Of a stretch of DNA of 39,367 nt, positions 15,456 to 24,249 are shown piece after piece. The translations under genes and the position numbers were made by a program. The notes under the pieces were generated by a model that made no database searches, was not told the DNA's origin, and saw nothing but the letters and a program-made list of their open reading frames with translations. This DNA is from Acidimicrobiales bacterium (GTDB taxonomy: Bacteria > Actinomycetota > Acidimicrobiia > Acidimicrobiales > UBA8592): contig WTHU01000027.1 of the NCBI GenBank assembly GCA_011523005.1, positions 1 through 39,367 of the forward strand. The letters run 5' to 3'. How positions within the stretch are numbered: the first letter of the stretch is position 1; the number at the start of each line of letters is the position of its first letter.

Positions 15456-16706
15456 GTGGGCATGCTTTATGTTAACAGCGAGCGCCTGTGGGGGCGAATA
15501 AATGATTTAGCACAAGTTGGGGCTATTGATGGGACACTGGGGTGTTCTCGACTTGCATTGACTGATGAAGATGCTGAAGGAAGACGTCTTGTGATCACTT
15601 GGATGCAGGACTTAGGAATGGATATCGCAATTGATGGAATCGGCAATGTAGTAGGTACGTGGTACGGTCCTGATACGGATCGGGATTTACCTGCAGTTAT
15701 GACGGGAAGCCATATTGACACGGTCAAAACTGGAGGGCGATTTGATGGCAATTTAGGTGTTCTCGCTGGTTTGGAAGTAATTGAAACGATTGCTGAGCAG
15801 GGTCTCTCCCCTGTACATCCAATCTCGGTTGGTTTTTTTACAGGAGAGGAGGGATCCCGATACGCTCCTGACATGCTCGGAAGTCTTGTCTATGTTGGTG
15901 GGCTTGGGCTTGAATCAGCCCTTGATATTAGTGGCATTGATGGCACGAAAGTTGGAGAAGAACTCGACAGAATTGATTTTCGAGGCCAATCTCCATGTCC
16001 GGGCCCGATCCCGAAAGCCTTCATCGAGTTACATATTGAGCAGGGGCCGATTCTAGAAGCGGAAAATATTTCAATAGGGGCGGTGGACAGTGTTCAGGGA
16101 ATAAGTTGGACACAGATTACTATTGAGGGGCAATCCAACCATGCCGGTACTACTCCTATGCATATGCGGCATGATGCCGGTTGGGTTGCAGGAGAGATCA
16201 CATCTTACGTTCGTCACTTGGTTAGCGAGATTGGTGGCAATCAAGTCGGGACAGTCGGAAAAATTGACCTCGTCCCCAATCTCGTAAATGTGGTCGCATC
16301 AAAGGCTACTTTGACCGTTGATCTTCGTAATACTGATGACGAGATTCTCAAACACGCTGAACAAGAGCTTGCGAATTTCTGCGATACCTTGAGCTCTCAA
16401 GAAAAAGTTCAGATCCACCGAGAGGTCTTGGCACGTTTTGAACCAGTTGCGTTTGATAAAGCGTTAGTCGGTGAAGTTATACGCGTCTCTGAGGCATTAG
16501 ACATATCGGTTAAGCAAATGACTTCAGGCGCGGGTCATGATGCTCAGATGTTCGCAAGAGTTTGTCCAGCAGCAATGATTTTTGTTCCTAGTGAGAATGG
16601 TTTATCCCATAACCCCGCCGAATTTACATCTCAAAGGGAGATTGAAGATGGGAGTAATGTGTTACTTCAAATAATGGCTAAGCTTTCTGGACTTCGCCAT
16701 GACTGA
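15456..16706 (+). CDS. M20 amidohydrolase: allantoate amidohydrolase / N-carbamoyl-L-amino-acid hydrolase family
   Basis: A 416-aa M20-family zinc hydrolase that cleaves the carbamoyl or ureido group of allantoate, ureidoglycolate, beta-ureidopropionate or N-carbamoyl-L-amino acids. Metal ligands sit in TGSHIDTV, DGNLGVLAGLE, FFTGEEGSRYAPDMLGS, ELHIEQGP and LSHNPAEFTS. The dimerisation domain includes GQSNHAGTTPMHMRHDA. Substrates within this family cannot be separated by eye. The neighbouring purine genes favour allantoate or a ureido intermediate, while the hydantoinase and D-carbamoylase favour carbamoyl amino acids. The frame also allows ATG 15453. The next gene overlaps its end by 8 bases. 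Confidence 0.85.
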   Translation: MGMLYVNSERLWGRINDLAQVGAIDGTLGCSRLALTDEDAEGRRLVITWMQDLGMDIAIDGIGNVVGTWYGPDTDRDLPAVMTGSHIDTVKTGGRFDGNLGVLAGLEVIETIAEQGLSPVHPISVGFFTGEEGSRYAPDMLGSLVYVGGLGLESALDISGIDGTKVGEELDRIDFRGQSPCPGPIPKAFIELHIEQGPILEAENISIGAVDSVQGISWTQITIEGQSNHAGTTPMHMRHDAGWVAGEITSYVRHLVSEIGGNQVGTVGKIDLVPNLVNVVASKATLTVDLRNTDDEILKHAEQELANFCDTLSSQEKVQIHREVLARFEPVAFDKALVGEVIRVSEALDISVKQMTSGAGHDAQMFARVCPAAMIFVPSENGLSHNPAEFTSQREIEDGSNVLLQIMAKLSGLRHD

Positions 16707-17637
16707 GAGAAGTTTACGAGTAGCCGCTGCCCAAATGGGTCCAATTGAAAAGGGCGATTCTAAGTCGGCAGTTGTCGACAGACTTATTACCCTTCTCAGT
16801 CTGGCGTCGGAGGATAACGTAGATCTGATTGTTTACCCAGAATTGGCGCTTACCACTTTTTTCCCTAGATGGTTTGTTGAGAATGAGAATGATCTTGAGT
16901 TGGAATCTTTCTTTGAAGCCAATATGCCAACTCCTGAAACTGAGCCGCTCTTTTTGAAAGCGAAACAGCTAGGGGTTGGGTTTTGCTTAGGTTACGCCGA
17001 ACTTACTGAGGAGGGCGAAAGATACAACACACAAATTTTAGTAGATAACGTGGGAAACATTGTCGGAAAGTACAGAAAAGTGCATCTTCCTGGACATGAG
17101 GAACATGAACCATGGAGGAAATTTCAGCACCTTGAGAGACGTTATTTCCAAGCAGGCGATTCGTTCCCTACCTGGCGAGCTTTTGGAGGCATTGTGGGCA
17201 TGGCGATTTGCAATGACCGTCGTTGGTCAGAGACCTACCGTTCGCTTGCTCTTGGCGGAGCTGAGTTGATCTTGATCGGCTACAACACACCAATCCACTA
17301 TGCACCTGACCCTTCACAAGATAAGCTAGCTTCCTTCCATAGTCGTTTAGTTATGCAATCAGGTGCTTACCAAAATGGATGCTACGTGGTTGGCGTTGCA
17401 AAGGGCGGGATGGAAGAAGGTGTCGAATCATTATCAGATTCATGCATTATTAGTCCGAGTGGTGAAATTCTAGCGGAGGCTAAAACTGATGGGGATGAGT
17501 TGGTTATCGCTGATATTGATTTAGATATCTGCAAGAATTACAAAGAAACATTATTTGATTTCGCTCGTTACCGAAGACCGGAAGCATATAAGGCTATTAC
17601 TAACCAGACAGGGGCTATTTCCCCGAAAGAATTATGA
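16699..17637 (+). CDS. N-carbamoyl-D-amino-acid hydrolase (nitrilase superfamily)
   Basis: A 312-aa nitrilase-fold amidase. The catalytic triad is Glu48 in IVYPELALTTFFPRW, Lys127 in GKYRKVHLPGHEE and Cys171 in GMAICNDRRW. The FFPRW, FQHLERRYF, GYNTP and MQSGAYQNGCYVV segments match, from memory, the Agrobacterium D-carbamoylase almost position for position. The length is normal. That enzyme converts N-carbamoyl-D-amino acids to D-amino acids, CO2 and ammonia, acting after a D-hydantoinase, and a D-hydantoinase gene lies 9 kb downstream. The ATG overlaps the previous gene and its stop overlaps the next start (ATGA). A related ureido substrate from purine breakdown is the alternative. Confidence 0.9.
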   Translation: MTERSLRVAAAQMGPIEKGDSKSAVVDRLITLLSLASEDNVDLIVYPELALTTFFPRWFVENENDLELESFFEANMPTPETEPLFLKAKQLGVGFCLGYAELTEEGERYNTQILVDNVGNIVGKYRKVHLPGHEEHEPWRKFQHLERRYFQAGDSFPTWRAFGGIVGMAICNDRRWSETYRSLALGGAELILIGYNTPIHYAPDPSQDKLASFHSRLVMQSGAYQNGCYVVGVAKGGMEEGVESLSDSCIISPSGEILAEAKTDGDELVIADIDLDICKNYKETLFDFARYRRPEAYKAITNQTGAISPKEL

Positions 17638-20210
17638 CTACTTTTGAACTGAATGGCAAAGAGGTTACGGTACAGGGTGACCATCCGCACTTGTTAGCGG
17701 CGTTAAGGGATGAATTGGGTATTCTATCCGCAAAAGATGGATGCTCTCCGTCTGGTCAGTGTGGTTGTTGCACAGTAATTATGGATGGGAAAGCCAGAAT
17801 TTCCTGCCAACTTTCAGCTGAGCGGGCAAATGGATCCACCATTCAGACTCTAGAGGGTCTGGATACAGAAGAAATTGACAAAATGGGGCAAGCGTTTGCA
17901 GCGTGCGGTGCCTTGCAGTGTGGATTTTGTACTCCAGGGATCATGATCAGGACGAAGGTACTTGTTGACAAAAAGGGACCTGAACTTGAAAGAGAGTACG
18001 CTGCGCGCCATTTAGGTGCTCATTTATGTAGATGCACCGGATACGTAAAGATTCTTGATGCTGTTGAGGCACTAGCTAAAGGAGAAATACCTGAAGAGAA
18101 GCATAGTGCGGGCATAGGAAGCAGACTGGTTAAGTATGAGGCTGAAGACCTTGCTATTGGTCGTCGCCCATTTATTGACGACATTCAGGTTGAGGGCCTT
18201 TTGCATGGCGCGTTTCTTCTCAGCGAGCATGCTCGGGCCGATGTTCTCTCGATTGACGCTTCTGAAGCGGAGAGCTTAGATGGGGTTGTGCGGGTTATTA
18301 CTGCCGCTGATGTACCTGGCGAACTTCGTGTGGGGCTTATTCATAAGGACTGGCCTGTGTTTATTCCTGTAGGTGGTAGAACTAGCTATTTAGGTGATGT
18401 GATCGCAATGGTGGTTGCTGAGACACGCGAGATAGCTCGAGCTGCTCGTGAATTGATTCGAGTCGAGTATGATGTCCTCCCCCCTATTACAAACCCTCTT
18501 GAGGCAATCAAGAGCGATGAAAATGCTGTGTGGAAATTAGACGGCAACGTTCTCTCAACTTCACATTACAAGCGGGGGTGCCCAGAAGACGTATGGAGCG
18601 ATTGTGCTCACATCGTAAGCGAAACTTTCCAGACTCAACGTGTTGACCATGCCTTTCTTGAGCCTGAATCTACTTTAGCTACTTTGACACCTGACGGTCA
18701 TTTATACGTCTATAGCGGTGGGCAAGGTATTTGGGACGACAGAAACGATATTTCACGAGTTCTTGATATCGGAACAGATGATGTGACTGTTGAGCTTATA
18801 TCCAATGGTGGAGCCTTCGGCGGCAAAGAGGATATGTCTAATCAGGCACAAACGGCACTCGCAGCATGGCTATTGAGAAAGCCTGTAAAAACTACTTTGA
18901 GTCGTGAGGAATCGTTCCTCATCCATACAAAACGTCACCCTATTCGTCTTGAATACAAGATAGGTTGCGATGAGAATGGAGAGCTCTTGGCTTTATCGGC
19001 AAGAATGGTTGGAGACTCCGGCCCCTATGCTTCCGTTGGGATGAAAGTACTTGAGCGAGCGGCGGGGCACGCCTCTGGGCCGTATGTGATTCCCAATATT
19101 GAAGTTGAAGCGATCGCCGCTAGAACCAATAATTCAGTTTGTGGCGCATTTCGTGGATTTGGGGCCAACCAAGCGCAATTTGCCATGGAAGGCGTGATGG
19201 ATAGATTGGCAGCAATGGTTGGAATTTCTGGTTGGGAGATTCGATCAAGGAACGTCGTTACACCAGGTGCAGTTTGGGGGCCGGGTCAAATAATGGACGA
19301 TGGTTGCTTGGGGGCAAGGGAATGTTTGGATGCTATAAAGCCTGCATACCTTGAGGCGATTGAGCAAGGTAAAGCCGTAGGTCTAGGTTTAGGACTTAAG
19401 AATTCGGGGCTAGGTAATGGATTTAAGGAGATAGCTAAGGCAGTTATTCACTTTACCGATACTGGTCGAATTGAAGTCCGCCACTGTTGGACTGAGATGG
19501 GTCAAGGCGTCCACACCGTAGCGTTACAAGTAGCAGCAGAGGAACTAGGAGTTGAGGCCGACCGCATTGATGTTCTAGTTGATACTTCTCGAGAATTAGG
19601 AGCTGGGCAAACAACTGGAAGTCGCGGAACATTGATGGGTGCCGGAGCTGTCGCTGATGCTTGCAAGAAAGCACTTGAAGGTGGCTGTCAGGTTGGTATT
19701 GATTATGAGGGCGAATACAGAGTTGATTGGACGAACTCGTTGAGTGAGGAGGTGGATAATCCAATAATTCATTCGACTTTTGGATACGCATCTCAAGTAG
19801 TGGTCATCGATAAGGAAACTGAAAAAATTGAAAAGGTTGTTGCTGCGCATGATGTGGGTAAGGCAATAAATCCACTTCTATGCGAGGGACAAATTGAGGG
19901 AGCCGTCCATATGGGTCTTGGATACGCACTTTCCGAAGGGTTTCCTTGTGATGAAGTTGGCCAACCAAGTAACCTCACTCTCAAAAGCCTGAGCATCATT
20001 CGACCGAAAGATATGCCAGATGTGGAAGTTATCCTTGTCGAGTCGCCACAGCCTAACTCCCCCTATGGAATAAAGGGAGTTGGAGAGATAGGTCTTGTCC
20101 CCACAGCAGGCGCCGTTGCAGCTGCGCTAAATGATTTAGACGGTATGTGGCGAAACGAATTGCCTATGGAAGACGAATCTAATCGTGAGCGGGCAGAGGC
20201 ATGGACCTGA
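17634..20210 (+). CDS. Fused 2Fe-2S/Mo molybdenum hydroxylase without FAD domain
   Basis: At 858 aa this joins a two-cluster ferredoxin part and the Mo domains in one chain. Residues 1-160 hold DGCSPSGQCGCCTVIMDGKA, then ALQCGFCTPGIM and HLCRCTGYVKI, with all cluster cysteines kept. The Mo part shows SNGGAFGGKEDMSNQ (Glu as in xanthine dehydrogenase), CGAFRGFGANQ, EMGQGVHTVALQ and SPYGIKGVGEIGLV with the catalytic Glu. The layout resembles Desulfovibrio aldehyde oxidoreductase (Mop), which also lacks FAD. No FAD subunit gene lies next to it, so it must borrow one, for example the product of the 11800 gene, or use another acceptor. It overlaps both neighbours. The purine-site Glu and Arg favour a purine-like substrate over an aldehyde. 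Confidence 0.92.
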   Translation: MTTFELNGKEVTVQGDHPHLLAALRDELGILSAKDGCSPSGQCGCCTVIMDGKARISCQLSAERANGSTIQTLEGLDTEEIDKMGQAFAACGALQCGFCTPGIMIRTKVLVDKKGPELEREYAARHLGAHLCRCTGYVKILDAVEALAKGEIPEEKHSAGIGSRLVKYEAEDLAIGRRPFIDDIQVEGLLHGAFLLSEHARADVLSIDASEAESLDGVVRVITAADVPGELRVGLIHKDWPVFIPVGGRTSYLGDVIAMVVAETREIARAARELIRVEYDVLPPITNPLEAIKSDENAVWKLDGNVLSTSHYKRGCPEDVWSDCAHIVSETFQTQRVDHAFLEPESTLATLTPDGHLYVYSGGQGIWDDRNDISRVLDIGTDDVTVELISNGGAFGGKEDMSNQAQTALAAWLLRKPVKTTLSREESFLIHTKRHPIRLEYKIGCDENGELLALSARMVGDSGPYASVGMKVLERAAGHASGPYVIPNIEVEAIAARTNNSVCGAFRGFGANQAQFAMEGVMDRLAAMVGISGWEIRSRNVVTPGAVWGPGQIMDDGCLGARECLDAIKPAYLEAIEQGKAVGLGLGLKNSGLGNGFKEIAKAVIHFTDTGRIEVRHCWTEMGQGVHTVALQVAAEELGVEADRIDVLVDTSRELGAGQTTGSRGTLMGAGAVADACKKALEGGCQVGIDYEGEYRVDWTNSLSEEVDNPIIHSTFGYASQVVVIDKETEKIEKVVAAHDVGKAINPLLCEGQIEGAVHMGLGYALSEGFPCDEVGQPSNLTLKSLSIIRPKDMPDVEVILVESPQPNSPYGIKGVGEIGLVPTAGAVAAALNDLDGMWRNELPMEDESNRERAEAWT

Positions 20211-21271
20211 ATGCAAATGAGACTTTTGGTTTAGTCTGCGCCCACCACCACCTCTATTCTTCATTAGCACGTGGAATGCCATCACCAGATAAATTACCAA
20301 GTTCTTTTGGAGATATTCTTAATTCGGTTTGGTGGAAACTTGATAGAGCATTAGATCTTGAAACTATCGAATGGTCGGCGAAATTAGGCGCTCTTGAAGC
20401 TTTGGAAAGAGGGACAACTTGCATAATCGATCATCACGAGTCTCCTAACGCTATTGAAGGTTCATTGTCTGTTATTCAGAACGCTTGCCGTGAGCTTGGG
20501 GTACGAGTCAATACGTGTTACGGAGTAACTGATAGAAATTGCAATGACTTTTCCACCGATATGGCTATGACTGAAGAAGCCAGACGTGGATTAGAAGAAA
20601 ATAGGAGATTTCTTCAAGAGGGTGGTCTGGGTATGGTTGGCATTCATTCCGCTTTCACTTGCACTGATGAAACACTTAATGCTGCTGCACAACTTGCATC
20701 TGACATGGGTGTAGGCGTTCATGTTCATGTAGCCGAAGGAGATTTAGATGCCATTTCGTGGAGGCGACTGCAGCAGCATTCCTCTGATGATTGGATTCTT
20801 GTCCACGGAGTTCTTCTCCCTGATAAGCATCAACTTCGCGGAATAATTATTCATAACCCGAGATCAAATATGAATAACAGCGTAGGGTACGCGGATCCGA
20901 CACGATTTGAGAACCGAGTTGGCTTGGGAACTGACGGTATAGGGGCCGATATGCTCGAGGAGTTTCGCATTGGATATGCGCGACTTCGAGAATTTAACGT
21001 AGAGGAATCGCCGGAAACAGTCTGGAAAATGCTTGATGTGAATACCGCTTTATTTCCTGAGTGTCGTCAGGATAAAGTCACGTGGTCATACAAAGAAATG
21101 GACCCATGGCATCTTGCATTTACCAGTGGTGTTCGACCCGTTCAGATAGAAATTGATGGAAAGCATATAATGAGAAATGGCGAATTCCTCGACATTGATT
21201 CCGCTGAAATACGAGCTAAAGCTGGTGAAGCAGCAGAAAAGCTCTTTAAAAAAATAAAGGAGCTAGTATGA
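20201..21271 (+). CDS. SsnA-like amidohydrolase lacking the usual N-terminal beta segment
   Basis: A 356-aa metal-dependent deaminase of the SsnA/TRZ-ATZ group. Metal ligands are the HxH in [16 protein letters not shown], His in GVHVHVAEG, His in [12 protein letters not shown] and Asp in [10 protein letters not shown]. Homologues of about 440 aa have some 55 residues before the HxH motif. Here there are only about 13, and an in-frame TGA just upstream rules out a longer form. The C-terminal beta segment ([20 protein letters not shown]) remains. It overlaps the fused Mo hydroxylase by 10 bases and the LLM gene by 4, so it is expressed with them. It probably removes an amino group from an oxidised heterocycle. 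Substrate unknown. Confidence 0.8.
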   Translation: MDLNANETFGLVCAHHHLYSSLARGMPSPDKLPSSFGDILNSVWWKLDRALDLETIEWSAKLGALEALERGTTCIIDHHESPNAIEGSLSVIQNACRELGVRVNTCYGVTDRNCNDFSTDMAMTEEARRGLEENRRFLQEGGLGMVGIHSAFTCTDETLNAAAQLASDMGVGVHVHVAEGDLDAISWRRLQQHSSDDWILVHGVLLPDKHQLRGIIIHNPRSNMNNSVGYADPTRFENRVGLGTDGIGADMLEEFRIGYARLREFNVEESPETVWKMLDVNTALFPECRQDKVTWSYKEMDPWHLAFTSGVRPVQIEIDGKHIMRNGEFLDIDSAEIRAKAGEAAEKLFKKIKELV

Positions 21272-22275
21272 CACAACCTGTCGGTCTATATCTGCAGGAT
21301 GCACATTCGATTGAAGAGGCAATAGGCTTTGCTCAAGCCGCTGAAGCAAAAGGTTTTGAGTCGGTCTGGCAAGCTGATTCAAGGCTCGTGCGTGAGTGCT
21401 GTGTTCCTATGGCAGCATTTGCTGCGAAGACATCGAGCGTAAAAATCGGCAGTGGAGTGATTGATTGTTGGACAAGAAATCCGGCACGAATCGCATCAAC
21501 ATTTTCAACTCTTGATGACTTAGCACCTGGAAGAATCATTCTAGGTATTGGAGCCTGGTGGGATCCCTTAGCATCAAAAGTAGGAGTTGACCGCAAAAGG
21601 CCACTTAGAGTTATGCGAGAAGTTGTTGAGTCAGTGCGCGCTTTACTGCTTTGCGATGGGCCTGTCACCTACCAAGGCGATTACGTTCAATTAGATGGTG
21701 TTGAGCTTGACTATATTCACCAAGAACGAGTTGCTAAAGACGTCCCGATCTACATTGGCGCAACCGGCATGAAAATGATGGAACTAACAGGAAAGATTGG
21801 TGATGGTGTTGTCTTAAACTACATGGTTGAACCAGCATATAACCTGAGAGCAATGGAGGCGTTGGAGAAGGGTGCCCGATCAGTTGGTAAAGATCTGGAC
21901 GATATTGATCGCCCTCAGCTTATCGTCTGTTCTGTAGACGAGGATCGGCAAGCTGCCCTTGATGCAGCCCGTTTGCTCCTGACCCAATATCTTGGGCAAC
22001 AACCCCACATCATGGCTGCAAGTGGAGTCAGCGAGGAATTACTGAATGAAATTCATCAGGTTTTATCTTGGCCTGCTACCAATGAAGAGGTAAAAGCAGC
22101 TTCCAAGCTAGTACCAGATGATGTTGTTCAACGCTGTACAGCATCGGGAACACCGGAAGAAGCGAAGGCCAAAGTGAAAGAATACCTTGATGCTGGTTGC
22201 ACCTCCCCTATTCTCTACCCTTTGGGGCCTGATGTTCAGTTAATGATTGATTCTTTTTCGGACTGGAAACCTTAG
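21268..22275 (+). CDS. LLM-class (F420-type) flavin-dependent oxidoreductase
   Basis: A 335-aa luciferase-like TIM-barrel protein, of the type related to F420-dependent methylene-tetrahydromethanopterin reductase. Typical parts are [20 protein letters not shown], then [20 protein letters not shown], the glycine turn [10 protein letters not shown] and [20 protein letters not shown]. The family moves hydride between F420H2 or FMNH2 and varied substrates. F420 is likely because cofC is present. It is the last gene of the 15456-22275 operon and overlaps the amidohydrolase (ATGA). A paralogue ends the minus-strand operon, so each of the two operons has one. Confidence 0.85.
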   Translation: MTQPVGLYLQDAHSIEEAIGFAQAAEAKGFESVWQADSRLVRECCVPMAAFAAKTSSVKIGSGVIDCWTRNPARIASTFSTLDDLAPGRIILGIGAWWDPLASKVGVDRKRPLRVMREVVESVRALLLCDGPVTYQGDYVQLDGVELDYIHQERVAKDVPIYIGATGMKMMELTGKIGDGVVLNYMVEPAYNLRAMEALEKGARSVGKDLDDIDRPQLIVCSVDEDRQAALDAARLLLTQYLGQQPHIMAASGVSEELLNEIHQVLSWPATNEEVKAASKLVPDDVVQRCTASGTPEEAKAKVKEYLDAGCTSPILYPLGPDVQLMIDSFSDWKP

Positions 22276-22314
22276 AAATTAAATATCCATATCGCACTTG
22301 TCTAGGGAGTGCAG

Positions 22315-22320
22315 TAATGT
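22315..22320 (+). promoter_or_regulatory. Leaderless -10 box of the amidase gene (TAATGT)
   Basis: TAATGT, six bases (CCGTTT), then ATG at 22327. No ribosome binding site is present. It marks a new transcription unit after the operon that ends at 22275. Confidence 0.55.
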
Positions 22321-22326
22321 CCGTTT

Positions 22327-23772
22327 ATGACATTAAACGATAGTGAACTAAGTCGTCTTGATAGTTGCGGACTAGCAGAAGTAATCCGCTCGGGTGATGT
22401 GTCGCCCGTTGAAGCGGTTCAAGCTTCTATTGATCGTATTCAGAAGCTAGACGGCGAATTAAATGCCGTGGTAACTGAGCGATTTGAGAGAGCTCTTGAT
22501 GACGCTGCTGGTGACATACCTGATGGGCCCTTCAAAGGTGTTCCTTTCATATTAAAAGATCTTTGGACATCAAGTGCCAATGAACCGATGCATCTGGGGA
22601 ATAAAGCGTTAAAGGAAATTAACTATATCTCTCCTGTGGAGTCTGATTTGGCAAGAAGGTATAGGGAGGCAGGTTTCATTGTCGTTGGTAGGTCTAATAC
22701 TCCAGAGTTTGGACTTGTCGGAACGACTGAACCTGAGTCTTATGGCCCCTCACGTAATCCTTGGAACACCGACTATGGAACTGGAGGGTCCAGTGGAGGA
22801 GCGGCTGCTGCTGTGGCGTCTGGAATGGTCCCATCAGCTAATGCCAGTGACGGTGGTGGAAGTATTCGTATTCCAGCTGCAATGTGTGGCCTTGTTGGCT
22901 TAAAACCTAGCCGTGGACGTGTACCTATGGGACCGATGCAGGAAGAATGGGGGCTCTCCATACAGCATGTAGTTTGCCATTCTATGAGAGATGCCGCTGG
23001 CATACTTGACGCAACCGCAATCCCCACAATGGGCGATGGTGTAGTTGCTCCAAACTATGGGCAACCGTATATCAATCAAGTTGGCGCCGCACCCGGTAAG
23101 TTAAGAATTGGGTTATGGAATGAATCACCTCGAGAAGATTTAGAGATTCACCCTGATTGTCAGCGTTTAACTCGGGACACTGCTGAATTACTTGAAAAGT
23201 TAGGACATATTGTTGAAGAGGCTCACCCTGCTGTGCTTGATGACCCTGCGATTGGTGGACGCTTCAGCGCTATTTGGATGGCTGGAGCGAACTTAACACT
23301 CAAAAACCTTTCAAAAATTTTGCAGCGGGAAGTGACTGTTGATGATGTTGAAATTGGAACTTGGTTAATGGCGCAGGTTGGAGCAAAAACATCGGGCTTA
23401 GATGTGCTTCAGGCTCAAGCTGATATGGGCTCTATGCGTCGCTCGACGCTTGAGTGGTGGGAGAATGGGTGGGACCTCTTACTAACCCCTACTACTCTTG
23501 TTCCTCCTCCACTGGTTGGTGAACTTGTATCAACCGAGGATGAGCCAATGAGGAATTCGCTCAGGTCAATTCCATATGCAGCTTTCACATCTCCATTCAA
23601 CGCTACTGGTCAGCCTGCTATTTCTTTACCCACAGGGTTTTCTTCAGATGGCTTGCCGATAGGAGTGCAACTAGTCGCAGCATATGGGCGTGAAGATCTC
23701 CTGATTCAAGTTGGGTCGCAGCTGGAGAGCGAGATTCAATGGAGCAATAACCGAGCTCCCATACATGCCTGA
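22327..23772 (+). CDS. Amidase signature family hydrolase
   Basis: A 481-aa member of the amidase signature family with the Ser-cisSer-Lys triad. Lys is in GVPFILKDLWTSS near residue 80, the cis-Ser in YGTGGSSGGAAAAVASGM, and the nucleophile Ser in NASDGGGSIRIPAAMCGLVG. The length fits a free amidase rather than GatA, and there are no gatB or gatC neighbours. The family hydrolyses amides, ureides or allophanate-like compounds, which suits an island that opens N-heterocycles. The substrate is not readable. It is transcribed from its own leaderless promoter. Confidence 0.88.
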   Translation: MTLNDSELSRLDSCGLAEVIRSGDVSPVEAVQASIDRIQKLDGELNAVVTERFERALDDAAGDIPDGPFKGVPFILKDLWTSSANEPMHLGNKALKEINYISPVESDLARRYREAGFIVVGRSNTPEFGLVGTTEPESYGPSRNPWNTDYGTGGSSGGAAAAVASGMVPSANASDGGGSIRIPAAMCGLVGLKPSRGRVPMGPMQEEWGLSIQHVVCHSMRDAAGILDATAIPTMGDGVVAPNYGQPYINQVGAAPGKLRIGLWNESPREDLEIHPDCQRLTRDTAELLEKLGHIVEEAHPAVLDDPAIGGRFSAIWMAGANLTLKNLSKILQREVTVDDVEIGTWLMAQVGAKTSGLDVLQAQADMGSMRRSTLEWWENGWDLLLTPTTLVPPPLVGELVSTEDEPMRNSLRSIPYAAFTSPFNATGQPAISLPTGFSSDGLPIGVQLVAAYGREDLLIQVGSQLESEIQWSNNRAPIHA

Positions 23773-23818
23773 TAATTGCCGAGGTATTATTGACTTTATC
23801 TGAAACCTACTAACCATG

Positions 23819-23824
23819 TAAGCT
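23819..23824 (+). promoter_or_regulatory. Leaderless -10 box of the DUF2237 gene (TAAGCT)
   Basis: TAAGCT, six bases (CACATC), then ATG at 23831. No ribosome binding site. A TTGACT 23 bases further upstream is too far to be a normal -35. Confidence 0.5.
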
Positions 23825-23830
23825 CACATC

Positions 23831-24196
23831 ATGGCAAAAAATGTTTTGGGTACTGAGCTTCAGGACTGTAGCCATGATCCTTTGACGGGATATTACCGAA
23901 ATGGTTGTTGCGATACTGGTCCTGGTGATATGGGGGTCCATACGGTATGCGCAATTATGACTGAGGAATTTCTTGCATTCTCTAAGGAGGCTGGAAATGA
24001 CCTCTCAACGCCAATGCCGGAATATGGCTTTTCCGGTTTGAAGCCTGGAGATCAGTGGTGCCTTTGTGCGTCTCGCTGGCAGGAAGCTTTCTTAGCTGGG
24101 AAAGCTCCAAAAGTGCGTTTGGAGTCGACTCATATGGCGACACTTGAGTGGGCTAGCTTGCAAGATTTAAAGAAATACGAATTTCCACAGCAATAG
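23831..24196 (+). CDS. DUF2237 family protein
   Basis: A 121-aa protein with the DUF2237 pattern: MAKNVLGTELQDCSHDPLTG, then RNGCCDTGPGDMGVHTVCA, TEEFLAFSKEAGNDLSTP and PGDQWCLCASRWQEAFLAG. Five conserved cysteines and the strict length suggest a small metal- or substrate-binding enzyme, but no function is known to me. No signal peptide. It is monocistronic by promoter layout, between the amidase and the 8-oxoguanine deaminase. Its place inside the island may be chance, as the family is widespread. Confidence 0.85.
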   Translation: MAKNVLGTELQDCSHDPLTGYYRNGCCDTGPGDMGVHTVCAIMTEEFLAFSKEAGNDLSTPMPEYGFSGLKPGDQWCLCASRWQEAFLAGKAPKVRLESTHMATLEWASLQDLKKYEFPQQ

Positions 24197-24237
24197 TCAA
24201 AAGTAGTCGGATTATCTCTTCATTTGATTACCCCTGC

Positions 24238-24243
24238 TAGGTT
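24238..24243 (+). promoter_or_regulatory. Leaderless -10 box of the 8-oxoguanine deaminase gene (TAGGTT)
   Basis: TAGGTT, six bases (TAATAC), then GTG at 24250. No ribosome binding site is present, and the GTG is the only sensible start, so the box decides it. Confidence 0.55.
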
Positions 24244-24249
24244 TAATAC

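Noticed and set aside
13145-20210. Aerobic carbon monoxide dehydrogenase (CoxL) identity for the Mo subunits
   Set aside because: The AYxCSFR active-site loop is absent from all three Mo proteins, and the purine-site Glu and Arg are present in two of them.
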